From positions 1 through 64,000 of the forward strand of contig URQU01000006.1 in assembly GCA_900550055.1 (NCBI GenBank): 64,000 bases of DNA, in the 5' to 3' direction. Every line of letters starts with the position of its first letter. The stretch's first letter is position 1. The notes beneath the pieces were generated by a model that saw only the letters and a list, made by a program, of their open reading frames with translations, did not search any database and was not told the DNA's origin. Of this stretch, positions 15,983-24,897 are shown piece by piece. Source of the stretch: an uncultured Coriobacteriaceae bacterium (GTDB lineage Bacteria; Actinomycetota; Coriobacteriia; Coriobacteriales; Eggerthellaceae). The position numbers and the translations under genes are program-made.

Positions 15983-16684
15983 ATGGATGCAAGCGAAATC
16001 GGCGTGGTGTTCGACTGCGATGGTACGTTGCTCGATTCGATGGGCGTGTGGCATGGGCTGCAAAACGAGCTGGCCGAACGCGCGGGAGGCACGCTGACCG
16101 CCGACGACGTGGCGGCGTTGGCCCCCATGAGCATCCCCGAGTGCGGCGCGTTCTTCCACGAGAAGTTCGGCTTGGGCGAAAGCGACCGCGATGTGGTCGG
16201 CATGATCGACGAGTACATGCTGGACTTCTATCGCCATCGCGCCGAGGCGCGTCCCGGCGCGCTCGAGTTCGTGCAGGGGCTTGCCCAGGCGGGCGTGCAT
16301 TTGACGGTGGCGTCCTCAAGCCCCAAGCCGTACCTGATGGCCGGCGTCCAGCGTTGCGGGTTCGCCCCGTATCTTGAGCGCGTGCTGTCGGTCGAGGACG
16401 TGCATTCCACGAAGCGCGAGCCCGATGTGTGGGACCGTGCCTGTGAGATCATGGGGACGTCCAAGCAGCTGACCTGGGGCGTCGAGGATTCCGCATACGC
16501 CATCGGCACGCTTGGCGGCGCCGGCTACCGTACGCTCGCCATATACGACAGCGATGACGCCGGCATGTGGGATGCCCTGCAGGCTTCCGCGGAGCACGCG
16601 ATCCGCAGCTTCGAGGACCTCACGGTCGAGGAGTTCCTCGCCTGGAACGAGCAGCCGCTTTTCGTCGGTACGGCGAACAAATAG
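15983..16684 (+). CDS. HAD-superfamily phosphatase, beta-phosphoglucomutase-like
   Basis: 233 residues with all four HAD motifs: FDCDGTLLDS (motif I, nucleophile Asp and acid Asp), TVASSSPKPY (II), the lysine in STKREPD (III), and WGVEDSAYAI (IV). The four-helix cap between motifs I and II places it in subfamily IA with beta-phosphoglucomutase, phosphoglycolate phosphatase and similar sugar-phosphate enzymes. Substrate cannot be told. GGGAAGGATGAG precedes the ATG. It is a single-gene unit between two terminators. Confidence 0.85.
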   Translation: MDASEIGVVFDCDGTLLDSMGVWHGLQNELAERAGGTLTADDVAALAPMSIPECGAFFHEKFGLGESDRDVVGMIDEYMLDFYRHRAEARPGALEFVQGLAQAGVHLTVASSSPKPYLMAGVQRCGFAPYLERVLSVEDVHSTKREPDVWDRACEIMGTSKQLTWGVEDSAYAIGTLGGAGYRTLAIYDSDDAGMWDALQASAEHAIRSFEDLTVEEFLAWNEQPLFVGTANK

Positions 16685-16721
16685 GGGCAACGAGGGGGTT
16701 GGCGCTCCTCTGATCAAAGCT

Positions 16722-16757
16722 GATGGGCCCGGAACGATCGATCGTTCCGGGCCCATC
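16722..16757. terminator. Perfect 36-bp palindrome, likely terminator
   Basis: GATGGGCCCGGAACGATC followed at once by its reverse complement, 18 + 18 bases with no loop. It sits 37 bases after the HAD gene. Followed by GCTATTTG. As RNA it would make a hairpin of about 16 pairs with a GATC-type loop. Confidence 0.65.
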
Positions 16758-16915
16758 GCTATTTGTTGGCCGGTTTGAGCTCTCGGGGTCGGCCTTCCGA
16801 TTCCCTACTCCGAGCGGTCTGCAGGTTGACCGGAGCTTTCCTAGGGGCAGGTTCCCTAGGGCTGGGCTTCCTCAGGGGCTCTCTGGCGGGTCGGCTTTCC
16901 TGCGGGTCGCCTTCC

Positions 16916-17158
16916 CTAATCCCAGGGGTTTTCCTGGAACAGCGGCTCGGGTGCGGGCGGGCGATCCGAGAAGGGGTCGTAGCCGTCGTCATCCTCGTTC
17001 TCGGCGCGGATGAAGGGGTCGTTCGCGGGCTGATCCGATGTGGAGCCGGACGCCGCGCCCTCCTTCGCCAAGCGATGCCCCGCTTCGGCCGACGGCCCCT
17101 TGCCGGCTTTGCCGGGCAAGGGGGTTGTCTGCAGCTTGATGGTGTAGTGCTTCGGCAT
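16916..17158 (-). CDS. Small acidic, proline-rich protein downstream of metA
   Basis: 80 residues, starting 9 bases after the metA stop with AGGGA as ribosome binding site, so probably co-transcribed with metA. No domain is recognised. The first 35 residues are basic and Gly/Lys/Pro-rich; the rest is acidic and disordered-looking (ENEDDDGYDPFSDRPPAPEP) and ends in NPWD. No signal peptide or membrane segment. The DNA just beyond its stop (16790-16915) is a patchwork of imperfect C/T-rich repeats of about 17-22 bases. Confidence 0.5.
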   Translation of the reverse strand: MPKHYTIKLQTTPLPGKAGKGPSAEAGHRLAKEGAASGSTSDQPANDPFIRAENEDDDGYDPFSDRPPAPEPLFQENPWD

Positions 17159-17167
17159 GGCGTTTCC

Positions 17168-18094
17168 CTATTCGCCGGTGCCCAGGCTGTTCAGGTCGTA
17201 GGGCGTGGTCTGGTACACGTAGTAGTTCAGCCAGTTGGTGTACAGCAGCTGCGCGTGCGCGCGCCACGTGCTGACCGGCTCCTGCGCGGGGTCGTCGTTG
17301 GGGAAGTAGTGCGCCGGCACGGGAACGTCCATGCCTTTGTTCACGTCGCGCTCGTATTCGGCGCGCAGCGTGCCGGTATCGTACTCGGGGTGGCCGAACA
17401 CGAAGAAGTGGCGGCTGTCGGTGCTCTTGGCGATGTAGACGCCGGCCTCATCGGATTGCGCGATGATTTCCAGGCGCGGGTCCGCCTCGATATCCTCGGC
17501 GTACACGGTGGTGTGGCGGGAATGCGGCGCCCAGAAGCGGTCGTCGAACCCGCGCACCAGCGGGCTGGAGGGCTTCAGCACGTCATGGTTGAACACGCCG
17601 GAGAGCTTCTTCGGCAGCTCGTGCTTTTGGATGCCGTAGTGGTAGAAGATGCCGGCCTGCGCGCCCCAGCAGATATGCAGCGTGGAGTGTACGTTGGTGG
17701 TGGACCACTTCATGATGCGGCACAGCTCGTCCCAGTAGTCGACGTCCTCGAACTCGTGCAGCTCGACGGGCGCGCCCGTGATGATCATGCCGTCGTAGCG
17801 ATTGTCCTTGACCTGGTCGAACGAGCGGTAGAACGTTTTCAGATGCTCCTGTGAGACGTTGTGCGACTCATGGGAGATGGTGCGCAACAGCTCCACCTCG
17901 ATCTGCAGCGGGGTGTTGGACAGCTTGCGCATGATCTGCGTTTCCGTCTCGATCTTCTTCGGCATGAGGTTGAGCAGCAGCACGCGCAGCGGACGGATGT
18001 CCTGATGCACGGCTCGATGCTCGGTCATGACGAAGATGTTCTCGCTTTCGAGCTGCTCGGTCGCGGGCAGCTGGTCCGGGATCCTGATTGGCAT
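17168..18094 (-). CDS. metA: Homoserine O-acetyltransferase (MetA type)
   Basis: 308 residues. It activates homoserine by O-acylation for methionine synthesis. Catalytic Cys142 (HICWGAQAG) and the His235/Glu237 pair (FGHPEYD) fall at exactly the numbers used for the family. Residue 111 is Glu (GAPVELHEF); in characterised MetA proteins Glu111 goes with acetyl-CoA and Gly111 with succinyl-CoA, so acetyl-CoA is predicted. GAAAGGA lies ahead of the ATG at 18094. The leader (18095-18240) has a stretch faintly like part of a SAM-I core, but no full riboswitch could be recognised. Confidence 0.95.
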   Translation of the reverse strand: MPIRIPDQLPATEQLESENIFVMTEHRAVHQDIRPLRVLLLNLMPKKIETETQIMRKLSNTPLQIEVELLRTISHESHNVSQEHLKTFYRSFDQVKDNRYDGMIITGAPVELHEFEDVDYWDELCRIMKWSTTNVHSTLHICWGAQAGIFYHYGIQKHELPKKLSGVFNHDVLKPSSPLVRGFDDRFWAPHSRHTTVYAEDIEADPRLEIIAQSDEAGVYIAKSTDSRHFFVFGHPEYDTGTLRAEYERDVNKGMDVPVPAHYFPNDDPAQEPVSTWRAHAQLLYTNWLNYYVYQTTPYDLNSLGTGE

Positions 18095-18428
18095 GGAACG
18101 GTCCTTTCCGTATCGGGCGCCCCGTGTGCGGGCGGGACGGGTATGTTCGGTTGCGCGGCGGAGTTGGCGCCGTTCACCTGCTGAAACTTACCGCCTGCAC
18201 CATAATATCAAAGCCTCAGAATACCGGGTTATTGGTAAACCAGAAAGCAAGTTATCGCCGCAAGCAAATGCGGCGGGCGAGTGGGCGGGTTGTGGGGGCA
18301 AGGCTGGCGGCGCGGGGTCCGCCGGCATGGCGCGTCGGGTCGTCCTGCGCGCGGGCGGTTTTGCTCGCGGCAATCGTGCAGTCCGTGTGAAAATCGCGCA
18401 GTAACCCCAGATGGGTACACATGCCCCA

Positions 18429-18458
18429 TTGACTTCGAAGCGGCTGAAACCGTAGACT
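18429..18458 (+). promoter_or_regulatory. rplM-rpsI promoter
   Basis: TTGACT (18429-18434), 18-base spacer, TAGACT (18453-18458). Transcription would begin near 18465, leaving a leader of about 175 bases. The 18095-18428 stretch between metA and this promoter shows no gene. Confidence 0.65.
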
Positions 18459-18464
18459 ATAAAA

Positions 18465-18641
18465 GTTCGCTTTCAAAAGCCCCGTAAACGCAAGGTGGAG
18501 GCAGCGCCAAGGAGGGAAGTCCAGACCCGACGAAGCGCGCCGGCGTAGGAAACCGGCAGCAAACAGACTTGCACTTTTGAAAAACGACACCCTGTGCGCT
18601 GTGGTCGCACAGCGTAACAGGAAGGACATGGAGGAAAAACA
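18465..18641 (+). promoter_or_regulatory. Structured leader of the L13-S9 operon
   Basis: A long-range stem TTTCAAAAG (18471-18479) with CTTTTGAAA (18574-18582) closes about 110 bases. Inside are GCAAG/CTTGC (18490-18494 with 18568-18572) and a GCCGG/CCGGC hairpin (18539-18557). A further hairpin CTGTGCG/CGCACAG (18592-18612) lies just before the ribosome binding site. This looks like an autoregulatory ribosomal-protein leader; the binding protein is unknown. Confidence 0.5.
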
Positions 18642-19076
18642 GTGAAGACGTATCACGCTAAGCCTCATGAAGTTGAGCGCAAATGGTACATCATCGACGC
18701 TGAGGATCAGGTCCTCGGCCGTGTTGCCACCAAGGCCGCTACCCTTCTGAAGGGCAAGCACAAGCCGCAGTACACGCCGCACGTGGACACCGGCGACTTC
18801 GTGATCATCATCAACGCGGACAAGATTCGCGTGACCGGCACGAAGGAGCTGAACAAGGTCTACTACCATCACACCGGTCATCCGGGCGGACTGAAGTCCG
18901 AGACCTTCGCCGAGGCTATGGCCAAGCACCCCGAGCGCGTCATCGAGCATGCCGTCAAGGGCATGCTGCCGAAGAACACGCTGGGCCGCAAGCAGGGCTT
19001 GAAGCTGAAGGTTTACGCTGGTGCCGAGCACCCGCATATGGCTCAGAAGCCGACCGAGATCAAGATGGAGGGCTAA
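18642..19076 (+). CDS. rplM: 50S ribosomal protein L13 (uL13)
   Basis: 144 residues, full length. Family hallmarks: [16 protein letters not shown] at the N-terminus, [29 protein letters not shown], and the [10 protein letters not shown] segment that binds 23S rRNA. The start codon is GTG at 18642, set by GGAGG six bases upstream. Followed after three bases by rpsI, the conserved bacterial pair. Confidence 0.98.
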   Translation: MKTYHAKPHEVERKWYIIDAEDQVLGRVATKAATLLKGKHKPQYTPHVDTGDFVIIINADKIRVTGTKELNKVYYHHTGHPGGLKSETFAEAMAKHPERVIEHAVKGMLPKNTLGRKQGLKLKVYAGAEHPHMAQKPTEIKMEG

Positions 19077-19079
19077 ACC

Positions 19080-19472
19080 ATGGCGAATGAAGCATTGTAC
19101 TACGGCACCGGTCGTCGTAAGAACGCTGTCGCTCGCGTGCGCCTCGTTCCCGGCACTGGCAAGGTGACCGTCAACGGTCGCGATGGCAAGGAGTACTTCG
19201 GCCGCGAGGCTCTGCTCGACTATGCCAAGACCCCGTTCAAAGTCACGGATACCCTGGATCACTTCGACGTGCTCGCCCGCATCGACGGCGGCGGCATCTC
19301 GGGTCAGGCCGGCGCTCTGCGTCACGGCATCTCCCGTGCCCTGCTGGCAGCTGGCGACTACCGCGCCGAGCTGAAGAAGGCTGGCTTCCTGACGCGCGAC
19401 GCTCGTATGGTCGAGCGCAAGAAGTACGGCCTGAAGAAGGCTCGCAAGCGCCCGCAGTTCAGCAAGCGCTAA
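19080..19472 (+). CDS. rpsI: 30S ribosomal protein S9 (uS9)
   Basis: 130 residues, full length. [17 protein letters not shown] opens the fold, [19 protein letters not shown] is the central signature, and the C-terminus [12 protein letters not shown] is the extended basic tail that reaches the P-site tRNA. It begins 3 bases after the rplM stop and shares its transcript. Confidence 0.98.
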   Translation: MANEALYYGTGRRKNAVARVRLVPGTGKVTVNGRDGKEYFGREALLDYAKTPFKVTDTLDHFDVLARIDGGGISGQAGALRHGISRALLAAGDYRAELKKAGFLTRDARMVERKKYGLKKARKRPQFSKR

Positions 19473-19515
19473 GGTTTGTTTCCTTTGGCTGCGCCACGCG
19501 TGGCCGTGCAAGCCT

Positions 19516-19551
19516 GGAAAGCCCGTTCCGCGAAAGCGGGGCGGGCTTTCC
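19516..19551 (+). terminator. rplM-rpsI terminator
   Basis: GGAAAGCCCG...CGGGCTTTCC stem with an inner CCGC-GAAA-GCGG hairpin. The tail (GCGTTGTTG) is only moderately T-rich. Confidence 0.7.
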
Positions 19552-19661
19552 GCGTTGTTGGAGTGCGAAAGCCCTCGGCATTCCCAACCCTTCCGTAACG
19601 AAACGTTCCATGTGCCGAAAACTGCCGGAAACATAGCGCCGGTACCGTAAGTTACAGCAAG

Positions 19662-19691
19662 TTGACGTGCTGCTTGCCGGTGCAAGATGCT
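19662..19691 (+). promoter_or_regulatory. Candidate glnN promoter
   Basis: TTGACG (19662-19667), 18 bases, GATGCT (19686-19691). A second TTGACT at 19704-19709 has no well-spaced partner. No PII- or GlnR-type operator was recognised. Confidence 0.35.
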
Positions 19692-19783
19692 AAGCTACGA
19701 GAGTTGACTAGTTCGCTAGCCTATAGCTTGCAGTGGCAAGGGAAACGCGCGTCTGAAAGGTAACTATGAAGGAGCTCACGCCT

Positions 19784-21874
19784 ATGTCGAAAATTCCTGA
19801 GATCTACGGCTCGATGGTGTTTAACGAGCACACGATGCAGGAGCGACTGCCATCTGCAACGTACAAAGACTTGATGAAGACCATCAAGAAGGGCGAGCCT
19901 TTGAACCTTGAGGTCGCCAACGTCGTCGCCCATGCCATGAAGGAATGGGCCATCGAGAAGGGCGCCACGCACTACACGCATTGGTTCCAGCCTCTTTCCG
20001 GCATCACCTCCGAGAAGCACGACAGCTTCCTCGATCCCACCGGCGACGGCCGCGCCATTATGAGCTTCTCCGGTAAGGAGCTCATCCAGGGCGAGCCCGA
20101 CGCCTCCAGCTTCCCGTCCGGCGGCCTTCGCGCTACCTTCGAAGCCCGCGGCTACACGGCATGGGACCCCACCAGCTACGCGTTCATCAAGGACGAGGTG
20201 CTGTGCATCCCCACCGCGTTCTGCAGCTATACCGGCGAGGCGCTTGACAAGAAAACCCCGCTGCTGCGCTCCATGAGCGCCATCGATGAGCAGTCCAAGC
20301 GCGTGTTGGCTTTGTTCGGCGAGCATGTCGACCGCGTGATCACCACCGTCGGCGCCGAGCAGGAGTACTTCCTGATCAGCGAGAAGGACTACGCGAAGCG
20401 CTCCGACCTCATCATGACCGGTCGCACGCTGTTCGGCTACTCCCCGCTGAAGGGCCAGGAGCTCGAGGAGCATTACTTCGGCGCCATCCGCCCCACGGTC
20501 AACGAGTTCATGAAGGAACTTGACTGCGAGCTGTGGAAGCTTGGCGTGTCGGCGAAGACCAAGCACAACGAGGTTGCTCCCGCGCAGCATGAGCTGGCAC
20601 CGCTGTTCACCAACGGCAACCGCGCCATCGACGAGAACCTCCTGACCATGGAGAAGATGCGCCTGCTGGCAAGCCATTACGGCTTGGTGTGCCTGCAGCA
20701 TGAGAAGCCGTTCGAGGGCATCAACGGTTCCGGCAAGCACAATAACTGGTCCATATCCGCCGGCAAGACCAACTTCCTGGATCCTGGCGAGACCCCCATG
20801 GACAACCTGCGATTCCTGGTGTTCCTCACCGGCGTCATCCAGGCCGTCGACGATTATCAGGAGCTGCTGCGCATGACCGTGGCCTCCTGCGGCAACGACC
20901 ATCGTCTGGGCGCTAACGAGGCCCCGCCGGCTATCGTGTCCATCTTCCTGGGCGACGAGCTGGGCGCCATCGTGGACGCGTTAGTTGACGATCATGAGTA
21001 CACTTCTGCGGAAAAGGTGGCTGTCGACCTGGGTGTTTCGGTACTGCCGAACTTCCTGAAGGACAATACCGACCGCAACCGCACCAGCCCCTTCGCATTC
21101 ACCGGCAACAAGTTCGAGTTCCGTATGCCGGGTTCTGCGGTGAATCTGGCCGACTGCAACATGGTGCTCAACACCGCCATGGCCAAGTCGCTGAAGGACT
21201 TCGCCGACGCCATGGAGGGCAAGTCCGGCGAGGAATTCGAGTCCGCTGCCATCGCCTACATCAAGGAGACGCTGAAGAAGCACCAGCGCATCATCTTCAA
21301 CGGCAACGGTTACTCCGACGAGTGGCCCGCCGAGGCCGAGCGCCGCGGCCTGGCCAACAACCGCACCACCGCCGACGCGCTGCCGGCCTATGTCGCGGAG
21401 AAGAGCATCAAGCTGTTCGAGGAGTTCAACGTGCTCACCGAGGTGGAGGCTCGCAGCCGCTACGAGGTGAAGCTGGAGAAGTACACGAAGCTCATGAACA
21501 TCGAAGTCCGTACGATGAAGCGCATGACGCGCCGTACGTTCCTGCCGGCCATCAACAAGTACGCCACGCTCGTTGCCAACGAGATCAACGAGATGAAGGC
21601 CGCTTGCGCCGGCATCGACACCTCGGTGCAGGATAAGCTGCTCAACACGGTGGTTGACGGCATCAAGGAGATTAACGACGCCTTGAACGAGCTGCATGCC
21701 GCGCATCTGGCCATTCGCGACCTGACCGACGAGCAGGAGAAGGCCAACAAGTACGCGCACGAGATCGTCCCGATGATGGAGCGCCTGCGTGCGGGCGTGG
21801 ACGCCATGGAAATCGTGGTCGCTCACGACCTGTGGCCCGTCCCCACGTACAACGACATCCTGTTCTACTGCTAG
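19784..21874 (+). CDS. glnN: Type III glutamine synthetase
   Basis: 696 residues from ATG 19784; the ATG at 19766 would add six residues, but AAGGAG sits correctly for 19784. It makes glutamine from glutamate, ammonium and ATP. Its size (~700) and layout are those of GSIII, about half again larger than GSI. It shows GAEQEYFLI and [11 protein letters not shown] (metal and glutamate binding), the ATP-site stretch [11 protein letters not shown], and [20 protein letters not shown]. The C-terminal ~150 residues are the helical GSIII extension. With gltB at the right end of the window it forms the ammonium assimilation route. It is monocistronic, with a strong terminator 26 bases on. Confidence 0.96.
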   Translation: MSKIPEIYGSMVFNEHTMQERLPSATYKDLMKTIKKGEPLNLEVANVVAHAMKEWAIEKGATHYTHWFQPLSGITSEKHDSFLDPTGDGRAIMSFSGKELIQGEPDASSFPSGGLRATFEARGYTAWDPTSYAFIKDEVLCIPTAFCSYTGEALDKKTPLLRSMSAIDEQSKRVLALFGEHVDRVITTVGAEQEYFLISEKDYAKRSDLIMTGRTLFGYSPLKGQELEEHYFGAIRPTVNEFMKELDCELWKLGVSAKTKHNEVAPAQHELAPLFTNGNRAIDENLLTMEKMRLLASHYGLVCLQHEKPFEGINGSGKHNNWSISAGKTNFLDPGETPMDNLRFLVFLTGVIQAVDDYQELLRMTVASCGNDHRLGANEAPPAIVSIFLGDELGAIVDALVDDHEYTSAEKVAVDLGVSVLPNFLKDNTDRNRTSPFAFTGNKFEFRMPGSAVNLADCNMVLNTAMAKSLKDFADAMEGKSGEEFESAAIAYIKETLKKHQRIIFNGNGYSDEWPAEAERRGLANNRTTADALPAYVAEKSIKLFEEFNVLTEVEARSRYEVKLEKYTKLMNIEVRTMKRMTRRTFLPAINKYATLVANEINEMKAACAGIDTSVQDKLLNTVVDGIKEINDALNELHAAHLAIRDLTDEQEKANKYAHEIVPMMERLRAGVDAMEIVVAHDLWPVPTYNDILFYC

Positions 21875-21899
21875 TCAAAGCAGCGCGCCAGGAGATGAA

Positions 21900-21928
21900 G
21901 GAAGCCGCCCACGGGCGGCTTCCTTTTT
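21900..21928 (+). terminator. glnN terminator
   Basis: 11-bp perfect stem GGAAGCCGCCC/GGGCGGCTTCC, 2-base gap in the loop, followed by TTTTT. Confidence 0.9.
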
Positions 21929-22109
21929 GCGTTTCAGATTGGAGCGGCGAAGCTGAAACGGCGGCGCATCGCGAAAGCGCCTGGGAGCGGGCGCGTGCAT
22001 GGAGCGGCTTCCTGCTTTTCGTCGTCTTGCTTTTCCGCGGCTTGCGCGCAGGCGCGTCCCCGAAGCGCCTGGAATCGCCTTACGTGCGTCAAGATCGGCT
22101 TCACGAGCT

Positions 22110-22556
22110 CTACAGCTGATCGGTATCCAGCCAGATGGTGAAGGGGCCGTCGTTGACCAGGCTGACCTGCATCATGGCGCCGAAGCGGCCGGTTTCCACG
22201 TGCGGCACGTCTTGGCGGGCGCGTTCGACGAACTGTTCGTAAAGCCGTTCGGCCTGGTCAGGTGCGCCGGCGCCGGTAAACGAGGGTCGGTTGCCCTTCT
22301 TGCAGTTGGCGTACAGGGTGAACTGCGACACGATGAGCACCTGGCCGTCCACGTCGGCAAGCGAACGGTTCGTCTTGCCGTTCTCGTCCTCGAAGATGCG
22401 CAGCTTGAAGATCTTGCCCCACAGCCGCTCGATCTGGTCGGGGCCGTCGTCCGCGCCCACGCCCAGCAAGACCAGATAGCCGCGCTCGCACGAGCCAATC
22501 GTTTCACCATCGATATCCACCTGCGCATGCGTCACACGCTGCACCAAAGCCCGCAT
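22110..22556 (-). CDS. dtd: D-aminoacyl-tRNA deacylase
   Basis: 148 residues, full length. It removes D-amino acids wrongly charged to tRNA. The catalytic threonine motif [17 protein letters not shown] and the chirality-checking [11 protein letters not shown] at the C-terminus are both intact, as is MRALVQRV at the start. It lies convergent to glnN and alone; its start at 22556 follows AAAGGGG. Confidence 0.95.
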   Translation of the reverse strand: MRALVQRVTHAQVDIDGETIGSCERGYLVLLGVGADDGPDQIERLWGKIFKLRIFEDENGKTNRSLADVDGQVLIVSQFTLYANCKKGNRPSFTGAGAPDQAERLYEQFVERARQDVPHVETGRFGAMMQVSLVNDGPFTIWLDTDQL

Positions 22557-22868
22557 AAGTCCCCCCTTTTCGAGTCTTGCCCAACAGCATAACGCATCGT
22601 GGAAGCACTATGGCGCCGACCCTATCATCTCCGCTGCAGCTGGAATGCTCGCATAGGCGCTGGCAAAGAGCGACGGCACCCGGGGTGCTCGCAGCTTTTC
22701 GGGCGGGATTTACCCACGAACCTCCCAGAAGAGTCGACGGCAAACCCGCCACGGCTCTTTGTTTTGTATTTGTTCGCCGCGCCTAACGATTGAGCCGTGG
22801 GGATGGCCTGCGTTTGCGAACGACTATACTAACCAATTGCAAGGGGGGTAGACGAGAAAGGGGCAGCA
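22557..22868. other. Divergent intergenic region with several dyads
   Basis: No gene. It contains a 9-bp inverted repeat CCACGGCTC/GAGCCGTGG (22749-22757 with 22792-22800), a smaller GCACC-CGG-GGTGC hairpin, and TATACT at 22825-22830, the likely -10 of the polyferredoxin gene (no good -35 at normal spacing). Confidence 0.4.
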
Positions 22869-24053
22869 ATGCCAAGTGCCAAGAATTTCCTCGGTCTGCT
22901 CGAAAAACTTCAGAGCGCCGATATCACGGTTCACCAGAACCGCTGCGCCGTCGTGCGCAATCGCAATGCCACGTGCATGAAATGCGCGGAGGTGTGCACA
23001 TCGGGCTGCATTTCCTATAACGACAACGAGCTGATCATCTCGCCGGAGAAGTGCATCGGCTGCGGCACGTGCGCCACCGTGTGCCCCACGTGCGCGCTTG
23101 AGGCCCATCGTCCCAACGACGCCGAGCTGTTGCACCGCTGCATCCAGGCCATGCGCGCCGCCGACGGCGAGGTCGTCATCGCGTGCGAGCAGATCGTGAA
23201 CGCCGCAGAAGGGCTGCTCGACCTGGAGAAAGTCGTATCCGTCACGTGCCTTGGGCGCGTGGAGGAAAGCTTGCTCGTCACCCTGGCCGTCGCCGGCGCC
23301 AAACACGTCAGCCTGGTCGAGGGCAAGTGCGCCTCCTGCGAGCACGCCACCGGGTTCCACATGGCCGAGCAGGTGCGCGACACCGCCAACACGCTGCTGG
23401 AAACGTGGAACAGCGACATGCGCGTCGACCTGGTCAAGAAGTTCCCGCACCAGGTGCGCCTGGAGGGCAAGTCCAGCTTCGACGCCGGCAAACGCAGGTT
23501 CTTCGCGGAGATGGGCTCCGAGGCGAAAGCCGCCGCCGGCACCACCGCCGACTACGCCGTGAAGGAAACGCTCGGTATCGAGGAGAAGCCCGAATCGCGC
23601 TTCCAGAAGGTCATGGAGGACGGCACGCTGCCGCATTTCATCCCCGATCGCCGCGAGCTTCTGCTGAACAGCCTGTCAAGCCTAGGCGAGCCGCAGGACG
23701 TCATGATCGAGACGCGTCTGTGGGGTCACGTCATCATCGACCCGGACAAATGCAACAGCTGCCAGATGTGCGCGACGTTCTGCCCGACCGGAGCCATCAG
23801 CAAGTTCACCGATGAGGATGGGACGTTCGGCGTGGAGCATTTCCCCGGCGATTGCGTGAAATGCCGCTGCTGCACGGATATCTGCCCGCAGCAAGCGCTC
23901 ACGCTTTCCGACGAGGTGTTCGCCGTCGACCTGCTCTCGGGCGCGGTGGAGCGCTACGAGATGAAGCCGCTTGCGCATCCCGTGGGCGACCCGCACCAGA
24001 TCTGGCACACCATGAAGGACCTGCTCGGCTGCGATCAGGTCTACGAGCGCTAA
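22869..24053 (+). CDS. Polyferredoxin with four 4Fe-4S motifs
   Basis: 394 residues. Two Cys clusters near the N-terminus (C36, C39, C43, C47 and CIGCGTCATVCP from C62) and two near the C-terminus (CNSCQMCATFCP and CVKCRCCTDICP) predict four 4Fe-4S centres. Between them is a ~100-residue segment (VVIACEQIV...CLGRVEESLLVTLAVAGAKHVSLVEGKCASC) resembling the MvhD/HdrA-type redox domains with their own cysteines. No signal peptide, so it is cytoplasmic, probably an electron carrier or subunit of a redox complex. Neighbouring genes do not reveal the partner. AAAGGGG precedes the start. Confidence 0.75.
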   Translation: MPSAKNFLGLLEKLQSADITVHQNRCAVVRNRNATCMKCAEVCTSGCISYNDNELIISPEKCIGCGTCATVCPTCALEAHRPNDAELLHRCIQAMRAADGEVVIACEQIVNAAEGLLDLEKVVSVTCLGRVEESLLVTLAVAGAKHVSLVEGKCASCEHATGFHMAEQVRDTANTLLETWNSDMRVDLVKKFPHQVRLEGKSSFDAGKRRFFAEMGSEAKAAAGTTADYAVKETLGIEEKPESRFQKVMEDGTLPHFIPDRRELLLNSLSSLGEPQDVMIETRLWGHVIIDPDKCNSCQMCATFCPTGAISKFTDEDGTFGVEHFPGDCVKCRCCTDICPQQALTLSDEVFAVDLLSGAVERYEMKPLAHPVGDPHQIWHTMKDLLGCDQVYER

Positions 24054-24201
24054 ATCCGCTTCCGTAGCTTCCGCACGCGGGGCCGTCCTTCGGGGCGGCC
24101 CGTTCTTTAAGCTCGCTTTCAGGCTGCGCGTATACTGTTGATTGGAAGAATGCTCGCCTGCGCCCCGCGGTGCGGGTTCGGGAATCGACGGAAGGCACAC
24201 C

Positions 24202-24885
24202 ATGCAGATCCTCATCGTGGAAGACGACGTGCGGCTTGCCCGCGCGCTGGCGCACATCCTGGAGGAGAACGGCTACGGCACCGACGTGGTGCACAACGGC
24301 GCCGACGGGCTGGCCTATGCTGAAAGCGACATCTATGACGTGGTCATCTTGGACGTCATGCTGCCGAAGATGGACGGTTTCACCGTGGTGGCGGAATTGC
24401 GCCGTAAGAACGTGAGCACGCCGGTGCTGCTGCTCACCGCGCGCGACGCCGTGCCTGACAAGATCACCGGTCTGGACAGCGGCGCCGATGACTACATGAC
24501 CAAGCCTTTCAGTCCCGCCGAGCTGCTGGCGCATCTGCGCGCCCTCACGCGCCGCCAGGGCGAGGTGATCTTCGAGAAGCTCGACGTAGGCGATCTTTCG
24601 CTGAACCTGGAAAGCTACGATTTGACGTGCGGGCAGAAGACCATCCACCTGTCGTTCAAGGAGTTTTCCCTGGCGAAGGTGCTCATGAGCAACGCCGGTC
24701 AGGTGGTGTCGAAGGAGCTGCTCATCGAGCGCGTGTGGGGCGTGGAATCCAGCGCCGAGGACAACAACGTCGAGGCCTATGTCAGCTTCCTGCGCAAGAA
24801 GATGCGCTTTTTGGGCTCGAAGGCGTGCATCGAGACCATCCGCAAAGCGGGCTACCGTTTCGCCGCCGATGGCGCCGCGGCCTAA
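24202..24885 (+). CDS. OmpR/PhoB-family response regulator
   Basis: 227 residues from the ATG at 24202 (GGAAGG upstream; the frame extends up to 24142 but without family residues). Receiver domain MQILIVEDDVRLARAL with phospho-acceptor Asp51 (ILDVMLPKMDGF), Thr (LLLTARD) and Lys (MTKPFSP). The C-terminal winged helix (LSFKEFSLAKVLM...VWGVESSAEDNNVEAYVSFLRKKM) is of the OmpR type. It works with the kinase 12 bases downstream. No target operator can be inferred. Confidence 0.92.
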   Translation: MQILIVEDDVRLARALAHILEENGYGTDVVHNGADGLAYAESDIYDVVILDVMLPKMDGFTVVAELRRKNVSTPVLLLTARDAVPDKITGLDSGADDYMTKPFSPAELLAHLRALTRRQGEVIFEKLDVGDLSLNLESYDLTCGQKTIHLSFKEFSLAKVLMSNAGQVVSKELLIERVWGVESSAEDNNVEAYVSFLRKKMRFLGSKACIETIRKAGYRFAADGAAA

Positions 24886-24897
24886 GGCGGCCATCCC

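Noticed and set aside
18095..18240. Possible SAM riboswitch in the metA leader (minus strand)
   Set aside because: GGCGCCAACTCC resembles a part of the SAM-I core, but the 5' half (GAGGG, TGAAACCCGGCAACC) is absent and no P1 stem or terminator could be drawn.
18481..18590. RNase P RNA-like motif (GAGGGAAGTCC ... CAAACAGACTT)
   Set aside because: Similar to P4 and adjoining conserved bases but only about 110 bases long; RNase P RNA is roughly 350-400 bases and the other conserved regions are missing.
22557..22800. SRP RNA or T-box leader in the dtd/polyferredoxin gap
   Set aside because: Several stems can be drawn, but neither the SRP tetraloop/GGAAG motif nor the T-box sequence is present.
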